From assembly GCF_004339465.1 (NCBI RefSeq), contig NZ_SMFY01000002.1, positions 682,001-746,000 of the forward strand: DNA of 64,000 nucleotides. Direction: 5' to 3'. Below the pieces are notes generated by a model that saw nothing but the letters and a program-made list of their open reading frames with translations, was not told the origin of the DNA and did no database searches. Numbering within the stretch: the stretch's first letter is position 1; each line of letters begins with the position of its first letter. This DNA is from Ancylobacter aquaticus (GTDB taxonomy: Bacteria > Pseudomonadota > Alphaproteobacteria > Rhizobiales > Xanthobacteraceae). Both the position numbers and the translations under genes were made by a program. Shown piece after piece: positions 54,952 to 64,000 of the stretch.

Positions 54952-55698
54952 ATGGACGCCAATCGCATCGCCCTCGTCACCGGCGCCGGCACGGGCATCG
55001 GCAAGGCTGCCGCGATCGCCCTAGGCGAGGCCGGCTTCACCGTGTTGTTGACCGGGCGCCGGGCCGAGCCACTGGACGCGGTCGCCGCCGCCATGGGCGG
55101 CAGGGGCCACGCGATCACGGCAGATGTCGCCGACCCCGCGTCGGTGGCGGCGCTGTTCGAGGCGGTGCAGCAGCGCTTCGGCCGGCTCGACGTGCTGTTC
55201 AACAATGCCGGCGGCTGGTCGCCCGCCACGCCGATCGAGGACATCCCGCTCGCTGACTGGCAGCATGTGGTGAATGTGAACCTCACCGGCGTGTTCCTGT
55301 GCATCCAGCACGCCATGCGGCTGATGAAAGCCCAAGACCCCAAGGGCGGGCGCATCATCAATAATGGCTCGATCTCGGCCCACGCGCCGCGCCCGCTGAC
55401 AGGCTCCTATACGGCGACCAAGCATGCCGTCACCGGGCTCACCAAGCAGGTGGCACTGGAAGGGCGCGCCCACAACATCGCCTGCGGCCAGATCGACATC
55501 GGCAATGCCGAGACCGACATGACGGCGAAGATGAAGTCTGGCGTGCTGCAGCCCAACGGCCAGATCATGGTCGAGCCGACCTTCGACGCCGCCCATGCCG
55601 GTCGCGCGGTCGCCCACATGGCCAGCCTGCCGCTCGACGCCAACATCCTCACAATGACCATCATGGCCACCAGCGCGCCGTTTATCGGCCGGGGGTGA
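54952..55698 (+). CDS. SDR family oxidoreductase
   Basis: A 248-residue short-chain dehydrogenase: cofactor motif [20 protein letters not shown], Asp of DVADPAS, NNAGG near residue 85, Ser of [12 protein letters not shown] and catalytic YTATK. The C-terminus lacks the usual VDGG ending and instead runs [16 protein letters not shown], which is a known sub-group variant. It uses NAD(P)H on an unknown alcohol or ketone. It starts 106 nt from the EcfG promoter, which faces the other way. Confidence 0.92.
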   Translation: MDANRIALVTGAGTGIGKAAAIALGEAGFTVLLTGRRAEPLDAVAAAMGGRGHAITADVADPASVAALFEAVQQRFGRLDVLFNNAGGWSPATPIEDIPLADWQHVVNVNLTGVFLCIQHAMRLMKAQDPKGGRIINNGSISAHAPRPLTGSYTATKHAVTGLTKQVALEGRAHNIACGQIDIGNAETDMTAKMKSGVLQPNGQIMVEPTFDAAHAGRAVAHMASLPLDANILTMTIMATSAPFIGRG

Positions 55699-55710
55699 GC
55701 GGAGCCGGCG

Positions 55711-57036
55711 TCAGGTCCAGTTCACCCGCGCCGTCGCCAATGCTGCGTGATGAGCCGTGGGCAGCGCCTGTTTAAGCGTCGTCAAGTCGGCCGGATCGTC
55801 CAGCCAGTCCAGCGGTCCGGTATCGCCCATGAAGCCGAGTTCCACCGTGGGATGGCCCAGCGCCACATGCGCCGGGGCGAAAAAACTGTCGAGCGTGTGG
55901 CCTAGATTACGGGGCCGATAGATGCCGCCCTTGGCGTTCTTTCCGCCCGTCAGCCGCCGCAGCGCTGAAACATGCACATATTCGCCGATGGGCCTAGCGT
56001 GCGGGGGCAGCGAGGCCAGCTTGTATCCCCTGTCGGCCGGCCGCTGCTGAGCGATCACCCGCAGCGACGGCTTGATATTGCTGAAGATCGACCGCACACC
56101 GTGGCGGGATTCGTGGATATCCAGCGGGGCAGCGCCGGACAAGACCAGCCGATGCCCCGGACGGAGGCTGAGAGACGGCTGCCCGGCATCGGCGTTCAGC
56201 TGGTCGATGCGCCGAAGCATCCAGTCGAGCGTCACCGCACCGATACCACCCATGCCATAGCCGCCGCCGATATCCGAATGGACGCCGGGAAACCAGACCT
56301 GCTCGACCGTGGTGAAATTGGCGTGCTGCGGCACCTGCCAGAGCGAAGGCGGGAAGAACCGGCGCATCTCGTCAATGGCCAGAGCGTGCAGCGAATGGTC
56401 GATAACCGAGGACAAGGTCGTGTCGTGAAACTGGTACTGCCGACGGCGGCCGGTGAGAAAATCGACCGCGTCGAGCGGAATGCCGAGCGAACCGACCGTG
56501 TCAAACACGCCGAGCATGCGAATGCGAAGATCGGCGTGGCACAACGCCGACAGCCGGATTCCCTCGGTGGGATAGCGGTCCTTTGAGTGGGTCCGGTAGT
56601 GCAGCCAGGTGGCTTCCTCATTGTCGCGCGTGCAGGTGTCGCGATGCAGCAGGCCGCTCGCGCCGACATAACCGGCGAGGCTGCGCGCGGTGAAGGCGCC
56701 GCGCGAAAAGCCGAAGATGTAGATTTCGTCGCCCGTTTCATAGAACTGGCTGAGGAAGCGGTAGGCCTGCCGCACATTGATATCGAGGCCCTTCCCCAAG
56801 CCGCCGCCGACATATTTGTCGAGCCCGCCCAGCGTTCCAACCCCCTCGTCGTAATAGATGCGCTGCTCCACGCCATCGGTGACGCCCGGCTGAAGCATGT
56901 CCCGCAACCGGACGATGTTGGTGATTTCCTCACCATTGGCGGTATTCCACGTGCCATCCAGGCACAGGATGAGACGCCGGCGGGTGCGCGCCGGGACCGG
57001 CCTGGCTTCAGCCTGATTGCGAATTTCCGGTGCCAT
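55711..57036 (-). CDS. DUF2235 domain-containing alpha/beta hydrolase (Tle1-like)
   Basis: A 441-residue protein with the DUF2235 hydrolase core: LILCLDGTWNTANGEEITNI near residue 25, the nucleophile elbow IFGFSRGAFTARSLAGYVG (Ser of GFSRG, about 110), and FPGVHSDIGGGYG (catalytic Asp, about 250). The family includes type VI secretion phospholipases (Tle1), but many members have no link to secretion, and no T6SS gene or vgrG is visible here. No signal peptide. A 22-bp inverted repeat lies about 50 bp upstream of the start. Confidence 0.88.
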   Translation of the reverse strand: MAPEIRNQAEARPVPARTRRRLILCLDGTWNTANGEEITNIVRLRDMLQPGVTDGVEQRIYYDEGVGTLGGLDKYVGGGLGKGLDINVRQAYRFLSQFYETGDEIYIFGFSRGAFTARSLAGYVGASGLLHRDTCTRDNEEATWLHYRTHSKDRYPTEGIRLSALCHADLRIRMLGVFDTVGSLGIPLDAVDFLTGRRRQYQFHDTTLSSVIDHSLHALAIDEMRRFFPPSLWQVPQHANFTTVEQVWFPGVHSDIGGGYGMGGIGAVTLDWMLRRIDQLNADAGQPSLSLRPGHRLVLSGAAPLDIHESRHGVRSIFSNIKPSLRVIAQQRPADRGYKLASLPPHARPIGEYVHVSALRRLTGGKNAKGGIYRPRNLGHTLDSFFAPAHVALGHPTVELGFMGDTGPLDWLDDPADLTTLKQALPTAHHAALATARVNWT

Positions 57037-57083
57037 CCCCGTCCCTCACAGCAAGGTGTGCTCAGAGCAAGGATTTACTTTAA

Positions 57084-57105
57084 GTTGCATACAACAAAAT
57101 GCAAC
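57084..57105. promoter_or_regulatory. inverted repeat GTTGCAT-N8-ATGCAAC upstream of the DUF2235 gene
   Basis: Perfect 7-bp arms (57084-57090 and 57099-57105) around an A-rich spacer (ACAACAAA), 48 bp before the DUF2235 ATG. The symmetry and placement fit an operator; no matching regulator gene is adjacent. It contains GTTGCA, the same hexamer seen at the putA promoter. Confidence 0.45.
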
Positions 57106-57141
57106 CGGAGCGGGACGATGCGCTTTGGCGCGGTGGTGGGA

Positions 57142-57804
57142 TCAGATCACCGCCAGCGCGCCCTGGAACAGCAGCCAGCTCAGAAGGCCCATCACGCCGA
57201 AGCTGACCAGCGTCGCCACGACGCCGGCAAGGATGAAAACGCCGTCGCGTTCCACCAGACCGAGACCGAGAATCACCACGGCGATGCCGGGCGGCAGATT
57301 GCCGAAGATCGGGATCGGCAGCAGAAGGAGCAGGCCAAGCACCACGACCAGCCCGCCGAGCACGAAGCGTGCCGAGGGCGAGGAGAAATAGGGCAGGCGC
57401 GGGCGCGAATAGCCCTCGAAGCGGCGGATCAGCTTCAGCGAGCCGTTGACGATCTTCTCCAGCAGCCCGCGCGAAAGGGTGCGGTTGGCCAGCCAGCGCG
57501 GTAGCCACAGCTCGTCGCGCCCCATCACCATCTGTCCGCCGACAAGGCAGAGCAGGATGCCGCAGATGACCGGCAGGCCCGGCGGCATCGGCAGACAGTT
57601 TGGCAGGCCCAGCAGCAGGATGGACAGACCGAAAGCGCGGTTGCGCAGCGCGTGCACGATCTCGCCCACGCCGATGCGTTCCGCCGAATGGGCGGTGACG
57701 ATCGCCGAGAGCAATTCCGACGTGCGCGGAGAACGATGATCCACCGGCGTGACCAGCTGCCTGACTTCCCTGGGACGCCGGATCGGCCTCCCTCGCCCGC
57801 TCAT
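57142..57804 (-). CDS. exoD: exopolysaccharide synthesis protein ExoD
   Basis: A 220-residue inner-membrane protein of the ExoD family: SELLSAIVTAHSAERIGVGE at the start, GLSILLLGLPNCLPMPPGLP, and a hydrophobic C-terminal half (FVLGGLVVVLGLLLLLPIPI, AVVILGLGLVERDGVFIL). ExoD was first described in rhizobial exopolysaccharide production and alkali tolerance; its biochemical role is unresolved. I chose the ATG at 57804; an upstream in-frame start at 57843 adds 13 residues. Confidence 0.88.
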   Translation of the reverse strand: MSGRGRPIRRPREVRQLVTPVDHRSPRTSELLSAIVTAHSAERIGVGEIVHALRNRAFGLSILLLGLPNCLPMPPGLPVICGILLCLVGGQMVMGRDELWLPRWLANRTLSRGLLEKIVNGSLKLIRRFEGYSRPRLPYFSSPSARFVLGGLVVVLGLLLLLPIPIFGNLPPGIAVVILGLGLVERDGVFILAGVVATLVSFGVMGLLSWLLFQGALAVI

Positions 57805-57866
57805 AGCACGTCGCACGCGGCAAGAAGAGGGCGGCACGCTCAAAAGACGCGGCAGGCCCGCGCGCC

Positions 57867-58211
57867 TCAGTTCAGCCGGAACTCATCGTCCACGCGGCGC
57901 AATTCGGCCGGGCCGATCAGCCGCGAATGCGCCACCCGCACCGAATGCAGCGGGCCTTCCAGCTCGCGCTTCCAGAAGGCGAGGAAGCGGTTCAGCTCCG
58001 GGAAATGCGGGCACAGATCATAGTGCTGCCAGAGAAAGGTCTGCAGAATTCCCGGATGATCGGGCATCCGGTAAAGAATCTGCGCGGTGGTGAGGCCGTA
58101 GCCCTCCAGCTGCCGGCGGAAATCCGGCGACACGCGCCCGCCCGAACCCGCGCCCTCCCCCGCCGCCTGCCGCGACGGCCCACTACGCGACGACACCCCA
58201 TGATCGGTCAT
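57867..58211 (-). CDS. usg: Usg family protein
   Basis: A 114-residue protein with the Usg signature LEGYGLTTAQILYRMPDHPG, LQTFLWQHYDLCPHFPEL and FLAFWKRELEGPLHSVRVAH. Usg is a small alphaproteobacterial protein of unclear function, named for a position near tryptophan genes; none are present here. AAAGGAG precedes the ATG at 58211. The N-terminal 35 residues are low-complexity. The gene is divergent from groES. Confidence 0.9.
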   Translation of the reverse strand: MTDHGVSSRSGPSRQAAGEGAGSGGRVSPDFRRQLEGYGLTTAQILYRMPDHPGILQTFLWQHYDLCPHFPELNRFLAFWKRELEGPLHSVRVAHSRLIGPAELRRVDDEFRLN

Positions 58212-58516
58212 GCGGACGCTCCTTTCGTGACTAAAGAGGAGTGTGGGGCCGCCGCCGGCTTCCGGCAAGGCTAAAAATTCCAATACTTGTTTACTATCAA
58301 TATATTAGCAGCATATATGGCAGAGTGCTGACAGGAACGCGGCCGCAGCGTTGGCACTCCCTCTCCCAGACTGCCAGTTTTTTGCCGCCCGCACCTTGCG
58401 CCCCCTATCCCCGGCGCCTAGATGTCGCACGGCACTGCGAGATACCCCCAGCTGGCCATCCGGCTGGGCGGGCGCAGGTGCAGGATCAAACGATCGTTCA
58501 CGATTGGAGAGAGCCG
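58212..58516. other. divergent intergenic region between usg and groES
   Basis: A 305-bp region with no gene. It holds an AT-rich stretch (58270-58310), a reversed pair GAGTGC (58323-58328) and GCACTC (58354-58359) with nested arms AACGC/GCGTT, and a possible heat-shock promoter CTTGCG (58395-58400), 17 bp, CTAGAT (58418-58423). A canonical CIRCE element (GCACTC-N9-GAGTGC) is not present. Confidence 0.45.
58395..58423 (+). promoter_or_regulatory. candidate RpoH-type promoter of groES-groEL
   Basis: CTTGCG, a 17-bp spacer and CTAGAT resemble the alphaproteobacterial heat-shock sigma pattern (CTTG, 17-18 bp, C-TATNT-like). The -10 match is imperfect. It would give a leader of about 90 nt before groES. 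Confidence 0.3.
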
Positions 58517-58831
58517 ATGAAGTTCCGTCCCCTGCATGACCGGGTCGTGGTCAAGCGTATCGATGCGGAAGAGAAGACCGCGGGCGGCATCATCATTCCC
58601 GACACTGCCAAGGAAAAGCCCTCGCAGGGCGAAGCCATCGCCGTGGGCCCCGGCGCCCGCGACGAGGCCGGCAAGCTGGTCCCGCTCGACGTGAAGGCTG
58701 GCGACCGGGTGCTGTTCGGCAAGTGGTCGGGCACTGAAGTCAAGATCGATGGCGTCGACTACCTCATCATGAAGGAGTCCGACATCCTCGGCGTGCTCGA
58801 CGGCGCCTCGTCGGCCAAGAAAGCCGCCTGA
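58517..58831 (+). CDS. groES: co-chaperonin GroES
   Basis: The 10-kDa lid of the chaperonin, 104 residues. It begins [20 protein letters not shown]; the mobile loop [20 protein letters not shown] carries the GGIxIP contact to GroEL; it ends DILGVLDG plus a short tail SSAKKAA that is longer than in E. coli. GGAGA lies 9 nt before the ATG. groEL follows after 46 nt in the usual operon. Confidence 0.97.
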   Translation: MKFRPLHDRVVVKRIDAEEKTAGGIIIPDTAKEKPSQGEAIAVGPGARDEAGKLVPLDVKAGDRVLFGKWSGTEVKIDGVDYLIMKESDILGVLDGASSAKKAA

Positions 58832-58871
58832 GGCAGCCTCTCACGCTGCTCGCAACGCATTACCGGAGTAA

Positions 58872-60524
<1,653 letters not shown>

Positions 60525-60579
60525 GGAAGTCCGTTCGCCCCCGCTTCCGCGGGCATCGATCGCTAAAGCGATTTCGGGA

Positions 60580-60606
60580 GGGCGCGGCGCAAGCCGCGCC
60601 CTTTTT
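60580..60606 (+). terminator. Rho-independent terminator after groEL
   Basis: GGGCGCGGC (60580-60588) pairs with GCCGCGCCC (60593-60601) around a GCAA tetraloop and is followed by TTTTT. A classic intrinsic terminator 56 nt after the groEL stop. Confidence 0.93.
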
Positions 60607-60844
60607 GCTGCCGAGCGCCGGTCACGCTTGAGGACGCTCCGCCCGTCTTTCGCGCAGCACGGCTATGGTTCCAGCACCTTTCACGGCTAATTGCCCATGA
60701 AATGGCATCGAAAAGGTATCATAAAACTACATCTGTTGCATTTTGGCTGCACCGCCCAGAACAACGCTTGGGGTAGCCCACCACAGCCGAACTCTTAGCC
60801 GGGAATGTCATTATGCAGACAGTACGCTTACCTGGAGAACATCA
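60607..60844 (+). other. promoter region and leader of the outer-membrane protein gene
   Basis: No gene in these 238 bp. The segment 60680-60760 is AT-rich (TAATTGCCCATGAAATGG, AAAAGGTATCATAAAAC) and is the likely promoter; TATCAT may be the -10 box, but a well-spaced -35 is not clear. GGAG lies 7 nt before the ATG at 60845. The long AT-rich leader fits a highly expressed outer-membrane gene. Confidence 0.4.
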
Positions 60845-61642
60845 ATGAACCGCTCGCTGCTTCTTGGCGCGACTGCCCTGCTCTTCACCGGCACCGCCAG
60901 CCTTGCCGCCGACATGCCCTATCCCGTCAAGGCCGAGCCGGTCGCGGTTTTCGTCCCGGCCTTCTCCTGGACCGGCCTCTATCTCGGCGGCAACGCCGGC
61001 TATGCCTGGGGTGAATCCAAGGCGACCGACGTGCTGTTCTTCGACAGCATCGGCGGCACCTACACCCCCGGCGGTCTCTATGCCGGCAACGACGTGAACT
61101 TTGGCAATATGGACGGCTGGGTTGCCGGTGGCCAGATCGGCTACAACTTCCAGCTTGAGAACAACGTCGTCGTCGGCGTTGAGGCCGACTTCCAGTGGAC
61201 TGGCGCCGAGGAAGGCCTCGCCTTCTACGCCACCCCGGAAGGCCCCTACTACCAGACCAGCGCTGAGCTTGAGTGGTTCGGCACCGTGCGCGCCCGCCTC
61301 GGCTACGCCTTCGACCGCCTGCTCGTCTACGGCACCGGCGGCTTCGCCTATGGCAAGGTCAGCAGCACCACCACCGTCATGGGTCTCGACGGCGGCGGCG
61401 CTCCGGACTTCACCACGGCGGCCTCCGGCTCGCATGACAACATCAACACCGGCTGGACCCTTGGCGGCGGCGTCGAATATGCGCTGACCGACAACTGGAT
61501 CCTGCGCGCCGAATACCTCTATGTCGATCTCGGCAGCACCGACGTGACGACCTATCTCGCCGGCGCCCCCGGCAGCTTCATCAGCGCCGAAGCCGATCTG
61601 ACCAGCAACATCGTCCGCGCCGCGATCAGCTACAAGTTCTGA
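60845..61642 (+). CDS. outer-membrane beta-barrel protein (Omp25/Omp31-type)
   Basis: A 265-residue porin-like protein. The signal peptide LLLGATALLFTGTASLAADM is followed by a Pro-rich linker and FSWTGLYLGGNAGYAWGESK, the standard start of the rhizobial/Brucella Omp25/31 barrel. The chain alternates aromatic and polar residues in eight predicted strands and ends in Phe (AAISYKF), the sorting signal for BAM. A strong terminator follows. Codon usage is strongly biased to C-ending codons, fitting high expression. Brucella relatives link the outer membrane to peptidoglycan and are major antigens. Confidence 0.93.
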   Translation: MNRSLLLGATALLFTGTASLAADMPYPVKAEPVAVFVPAFSWTGLYLGGNAGYAWGESKATDVLFFDSIGGTYTPGGLYAGNDVNFGNMDGWVAGGQIGYNFQLENNVVVGVEADFQWTGAEEGLAFYATPEGPYYQTSAELEWFGTVRARLGYAFDRLLVYGTGGFAYGKVSSTTTVMGLDGGGAPDFTTAASGSHDNINTGWTLGGGVEYALTDNWILRAEYLYVDLGSTDVTTYLAGAPGSFISAEADLTSNIVRAAISYKF

Positions 61643-61665
61643 TCCGCGCCTGCTGACAAAACGGA

Positions 61666-61693
61666 AAAGCCCGGCGCGAGCCGGGCTTTTTTT
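61666..61693 (+). terminator. Rho-independent terminator after the outer-membrane protein gene
   Basis: AGCCCGGC (61668-61675) pairs with GCCGGGCT (61680-61687) around a GCGA tetraloop, preceded by AA and followed by seven T. It lies 23 nt after the stop codon. Confidence 0.93.
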
Positions 61694-61765
61694 GTGTCTT
61701 GCGAAGGGGTCAACCGAACGCGGGAACAGGACGCGTCAACAGCGGCGCGACGCCCACGTACTGCG

Positions 61766-62470
61766 TCAGAAGCGGCTGGACGCCCAGCGCACCAGTTGCA
61801 CGAACACCTCGTCCGAAGCCCGGTCCAGTGCCGCCGTGGCGTCCGGCCCGCTGGTGGAAGTGGCCGGAGCGCGGGCGGTGAAAACCTGCGCGGCGACGAT
61901 GCGGCCCGAACTGGCCCCGACGATCTTGACCGACACCTCGACCACCGCCACCGGCCCGCCCTCATAGGTGCGGATGCCGAAAGCGCGCAGGTCCGAGAGC
62001 AGCATGTAGTCGGCGCTCAGCCCCTCGCCGGCCCGGCCGACCGAGCGGGCGCGGTTGCCGTTCTCGAAGGATTCGATCAGCCGCGCCTGGAACAGCGCCG
62101 GCAGCCGGTCGCTCCACTGCGCCTGGTCGAGATAGGTGATCTGCCCGGGCTGCGGCTCGACGACGATCCGCTCGGTGTCGAGCACCGCCAGCGCGCTGGG
62201 CGGGCCCACCACGAGAAGGCCGGTTCCCCGGCGGGGGGCGCTGAAATCCGCCGGCGCGCTCAGATCGAAGGTCGGCACGGCCTTGTCGCCGCCCGATAGC
62301 AGCGTGCCGCAGCCCCCGAGCATGAGGGCCAGCGCCGCCACGCCCAGCGCGCCGGCAACCTTGCGCCCAGGATGGCGCGGCTCGGTCGAGTTGCCGCCTG
62401 TGTCGTCAAAGGTCACGCGAACGCCCCTGCCCCCGTCGGCCGACTGAAATTCCATCATATGGCGCCCCAT
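61766..62470 (-). CDS. ABC-type transport auxiliary lipoprotein (PqiC/DUF330-like)
   Basis: A 234-residue lipoprotein: LGVAALALMLGGCGTLLSGG has the lipobox with Cys near residue 54, after an unusually long basic N-terminus (an ATG at residue 5 or 6 may be the true start). The mature part, VPTFDLSAPADFSAPRRGTG, LVVGPPSALAVLDTERIVVE and LPALFQARLIESFENGNRAR, matches the ABC-transport auxiliary family that works with MCE/Mla-like importers. It is 3 nt after the MCE gene stop and ends the operon. Confidence 0.88.
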   Translation of the reverse strand: MGRHMMEFQSADGGRGVRVTFDDTGGNSTEPRHPGRKVAGALGVAALALMLGGCGTLLSGGDKAVPTFDLSAPADFSAPRRGTGLLVVGPPSALAVLDTERIVVEPQPGQITYLDQAQWSDRLPALFQARLIESFENGNRARSVGRAGEGLSADYMLLSDLRAFGIRTYEGGPVAVVEVSVKIVGASSGRIVAAQVFTARAPATSTSGPDATAALDRASDEVFVQLVRWASSRF

Positions 62471-62473
62471 CGC

Positions 62474-63520
62474 CTAGCGCCCATTGTAGCTCGGTACGTT
62501 CGACCCGCCAAAGATGAACTGGCGCGGGTTGCGCTCGAAATTCCTGAAAACGCGCTCGATCTCGCCAAGCGTGCGCCGCCCGTCCACCGCCAGCGCCTCG
62601 TATTGCCGCAGGCCCGGCCCGGCGAACTTGTTGAGATTGGCCGTCAGCTCGGCCGTGCGGGTGTCGAGATTGGCGGCAAGCTTGCGCACTTCGGCAGCGG
62701 CGCCCGAAATCTCGTTGAACATGCCCTTGCCCTCCTCGCTCGTGGTCATCGAATCCACATTGTCGAGGATGACGTTGACCTTGCCGGCCATGGCGTCGAG
62801 CTGGGCGGTGAAGCCGCTGATGTCATTGATCGTGTTGCTGATTTTTCCAGGATCGACAGCCACGACGAGTTTGTCGAGGTTTTCAGCCAGCGAGGTGATG
62901 CGCTTGGCGGCACCGCCCATTTCCTTGAGGAATGTGTCGATATTGCCGGAGTTCTCGCCCAGCGCCGCAGTGAACTTGTCGACATTGTCGATGACCGAGG
63001 AAATCTTGGCGTCGTTGGCCTTGATCAGGTCGTCGACCCGGATAGCGATGTCGTTGACCCGCCCCAGCACGTCGCGGGCGGTGCGCATCAGGTCCTGCAC
63101 CGCGGAGGTATCGGCCTCGATGCGCGGAAGCTGACCTTCCGGCGGCGCCGGCAGCGGCGCGGCCTGCGTCGAGCCGCCGACAAGGCCGACCGAGGCAAGG
63201 CCGGTGAGCAGCTGCGAATCGAGGGTGGCGCGGGTGTCGGATTTGACCGGCGTGGTCGGCTGCACCGCGATACGGGCGATCACCTTGCGCGGGTCCTGGA
63301 CGTCGAGGCGCAGCGCCGTGACCTCGCCGACCGGAATGCCGTTGAACGTGACGGCGGAACCCGTCTGCAGCCCGCTCACCACGCCGCTGAACACGACATC
63401 ATAGGAGGTGCGCGGCCCGCGATTGGCCGATCCGGTGAACCACCAGACGAAGGCGAAGCCCGCCGCCACGATGGCGAGGGTGAACAGCCCGATGATCGTA
63501 TAGTTGGCGCGTGTCTCCAT
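62474..63520 (-). CDS. MCE/MlaD family protein of a lipid ABC transporter
   Basis: A 348-residue periplasmic protein anchored by one N-terminal helix (YTIIGLFTLAIVAAGFAFVW). The MCE domain (about 40-120) reads SYDVVFSGVVSGLQTGSAVT, FNGIPVGEVTALRLDVQDP. The C-terminal 200 residues are a long helical region rich in DNIDKF/ANLDKF-type repeats that can form a hydrophobic tunnel in larger MCE proteins. It moves phospholipids between membranes together with an ATPase and permease. The ATG at 63520 lies 7 nt after the ATPase gene stop. The longer frame adds unrelated residues. Confidence 0.93.
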   Translation of the reverse strand: METRANYTIIGLFTLAIVAAGFAFVWWFTGSANRGPRTSYDVVFSGVVSGLQTGSAVTFNGIPVGEVTALRLDVQDPRKVIARIAVQPTTPVKSDTRATLDSQLLTGLASVGLVGGSTQAAPLPAPPEGQLPRIEADTSAVQDLMRTARDVLGRVNDIAIRVDDLIKANDAKISSVIDNVDKFTAALGENSGNIDTFLKEMGGAAKRITSLAENLDKLVVAVDPGKISNTINDISGFTAQLDAMAGKVNVILDNVDSMTTSEEGKGMFNEISGAAAEVRKLAANLDTRTAELTANLNKFAGPGLRQYEALAVDGRRTLGEIERVFRNFERNPRQFIFGGSNVPSYNGR

Positions 63521-63527
63521 GGTGTCC

Positions 63528-64000
63528 TCAGCGCGCCCCTTCGGATCCGAAGCCGGCGGCGCGCGCCCGCTTGCCGTGAAAATAGGCCGAAACCCAGGGA
63601 TGTTTCGACGCCAGCATGGTTTCAATCGGCCCGACGGCGATGACCTTGCCGTCGGCAAGTGCCGCGATGCGATCGCATACCGTATGCAGGCTGTCCAGAT
63701 CGTGGGTTACCATGAATACCGTCAGCCCCAAAGTCTGCTGCAGGGTCGCGATCAATTCATCGAATTCGCCCGCGCCGATCGGGTCGAGGCCCGAAGTCGG
63801 CTCGTCGAGGAACAGGATTTCCGGGTCGAGCGCCAGAGCGCGGGCCAGCGCCACGCGCTTGATCATGCCGCCGGAGAGTTCGGAAGGCGCCTTCTCGGAA
63901 ACATCCGGGGCGAGGCCGACCATTTCCAGCTTGGCGATGGTCAGTTCGTCCATCAGCCCCTGCGACAGGTCGAGATATTCGCGCATCGGGAACTGGATAT
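63528..64000 (-). CDS. ABC transporter ATP-binding protein (Mla-type), N-terminus outside window
   Basis: The C-terminal 157 or so residues of the ATPase of the MCE operon; the gene enters from the right edge. Visible motifs are FPMREYLDLSQGL, signature LSGGMIKRVALARALA, Walker B EILFLDEPTSGLDP and H-loop FMVTHDLDSLHTVCDRIA. The SGGM signature and EPTSGLDPIGAGEFD are typical of MlaF-type ATPases. Walker A is beyond the window. A permease gene is expected further right. Confidence 0.92.
   Translation of the reverse strand, partial: IQFPMREYLDLSQGLMDELTIAKLEMVGLAPDVSEKAPSELSGGMIKRVALARALALDPEILFLDEPTSGLDPIGAGEFDELIATLQQTLGLTVFMVTHDLDSLHTVCDRIAALADGKVIAVGPIETMLASKHPWVSAYFHGKRARAAGFGSEGAR

Noticed and set aside
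55711-57036. Type VI secretion effector locus
   Set aside because: The DUF2235 protein resembles Tle1, but no vgrG, PAAR, immunity or T6SS structural gene is near.
58323-58359. CIRCE element
   Set aside because: The half-sites are in the wrong order and spacing for CIRCE.

Overview
The window is high-GC DNA from an alphaproteobacterium, most likely Rhizobiales/Hyphomicrobiales and perhaps Xanthobacteraceae (the family is inference). The evidence is Usg, ExoD, DUF3126 and Omp25-type proteins, a general-stress-response (EcfG) promoter motif, a cluster of CcrM-type GANTC sites, and dispersed intergenic palindromes with CGTCATCC/GGATGACG ends. It is mostly chromosomal housekeeping and metabolic sequence with some accessory blocks. 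I see no phage, transposase or CRISPR array.

Left part (1-20998): a gamma-carbonic anhydrase fragment, DUF3126, cysE, an alpha/beta hydrolase, a macrodomain protein, two uncharacterised proteins, a zinc-finger protein, an FAD monooxygenase, a DMT transporter and a luciferase-like oxidoreductase. These are followed by a PutA with an N-terminal ribbon-helix-helix domain and matching GTTGCA-type operators in its own promoter, glutamate decarboxylase, a complete efflux operon (YtcA lipoprotein, HlyD adaptor, FUSC pump, TolC-type channel), and a penicillin-V-acylase-like Ntn hydrolase next to a membrane protein.

Middle part (21003-36679): a LuxR-type regulator stands divergent to a polyamine-type ABC transporter (ATPase, Tat-exported binding protein, two permeases) that runs into an SDR gene. 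Next come a frameshifted amino-acid antiporter, a multicopper oxidase fused to an FG-GAP propeller, and an exported molybdenum hydroxylase (molybdopterin, 2Fe-2S and dihaem cytochrome subunits).

The most unusual region is 36751-44748. It is a tightly packed three-gene operon encoding a 1296-aa protein with a hydrophobic helical core and propeller-like C-terminus, a 595-aa protein that I read as a bacterial relative of eukaryotic BPI/LBP/CETP lipid-binding proteins (TULIP fold), and a 766-aa pentapeptide-repeat protein. A tRNA-Leu(TAA) lies beyond the promoter side of this operon.

Right part (45409-64000): tRNA-Leu, formate-THF ligase, DoxX, Gpt and a CinA-like protein. Then comes the Anbu proteasome-like cluster (ATP-grasp, alpha-E, transglutaminase, Anbu) with a LysE exporter inserted, a 22-residue membrane peptide behind an EcfG promoter, an SDR, a DUF2235 hydrolase, ExoD, Usg, groES-groEL, an outer-membrane beta-barrel, and an Mla/MCE lipid-transport operon that runs off the right edge. 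All start sites and family calls were made by eye; no database search was run.
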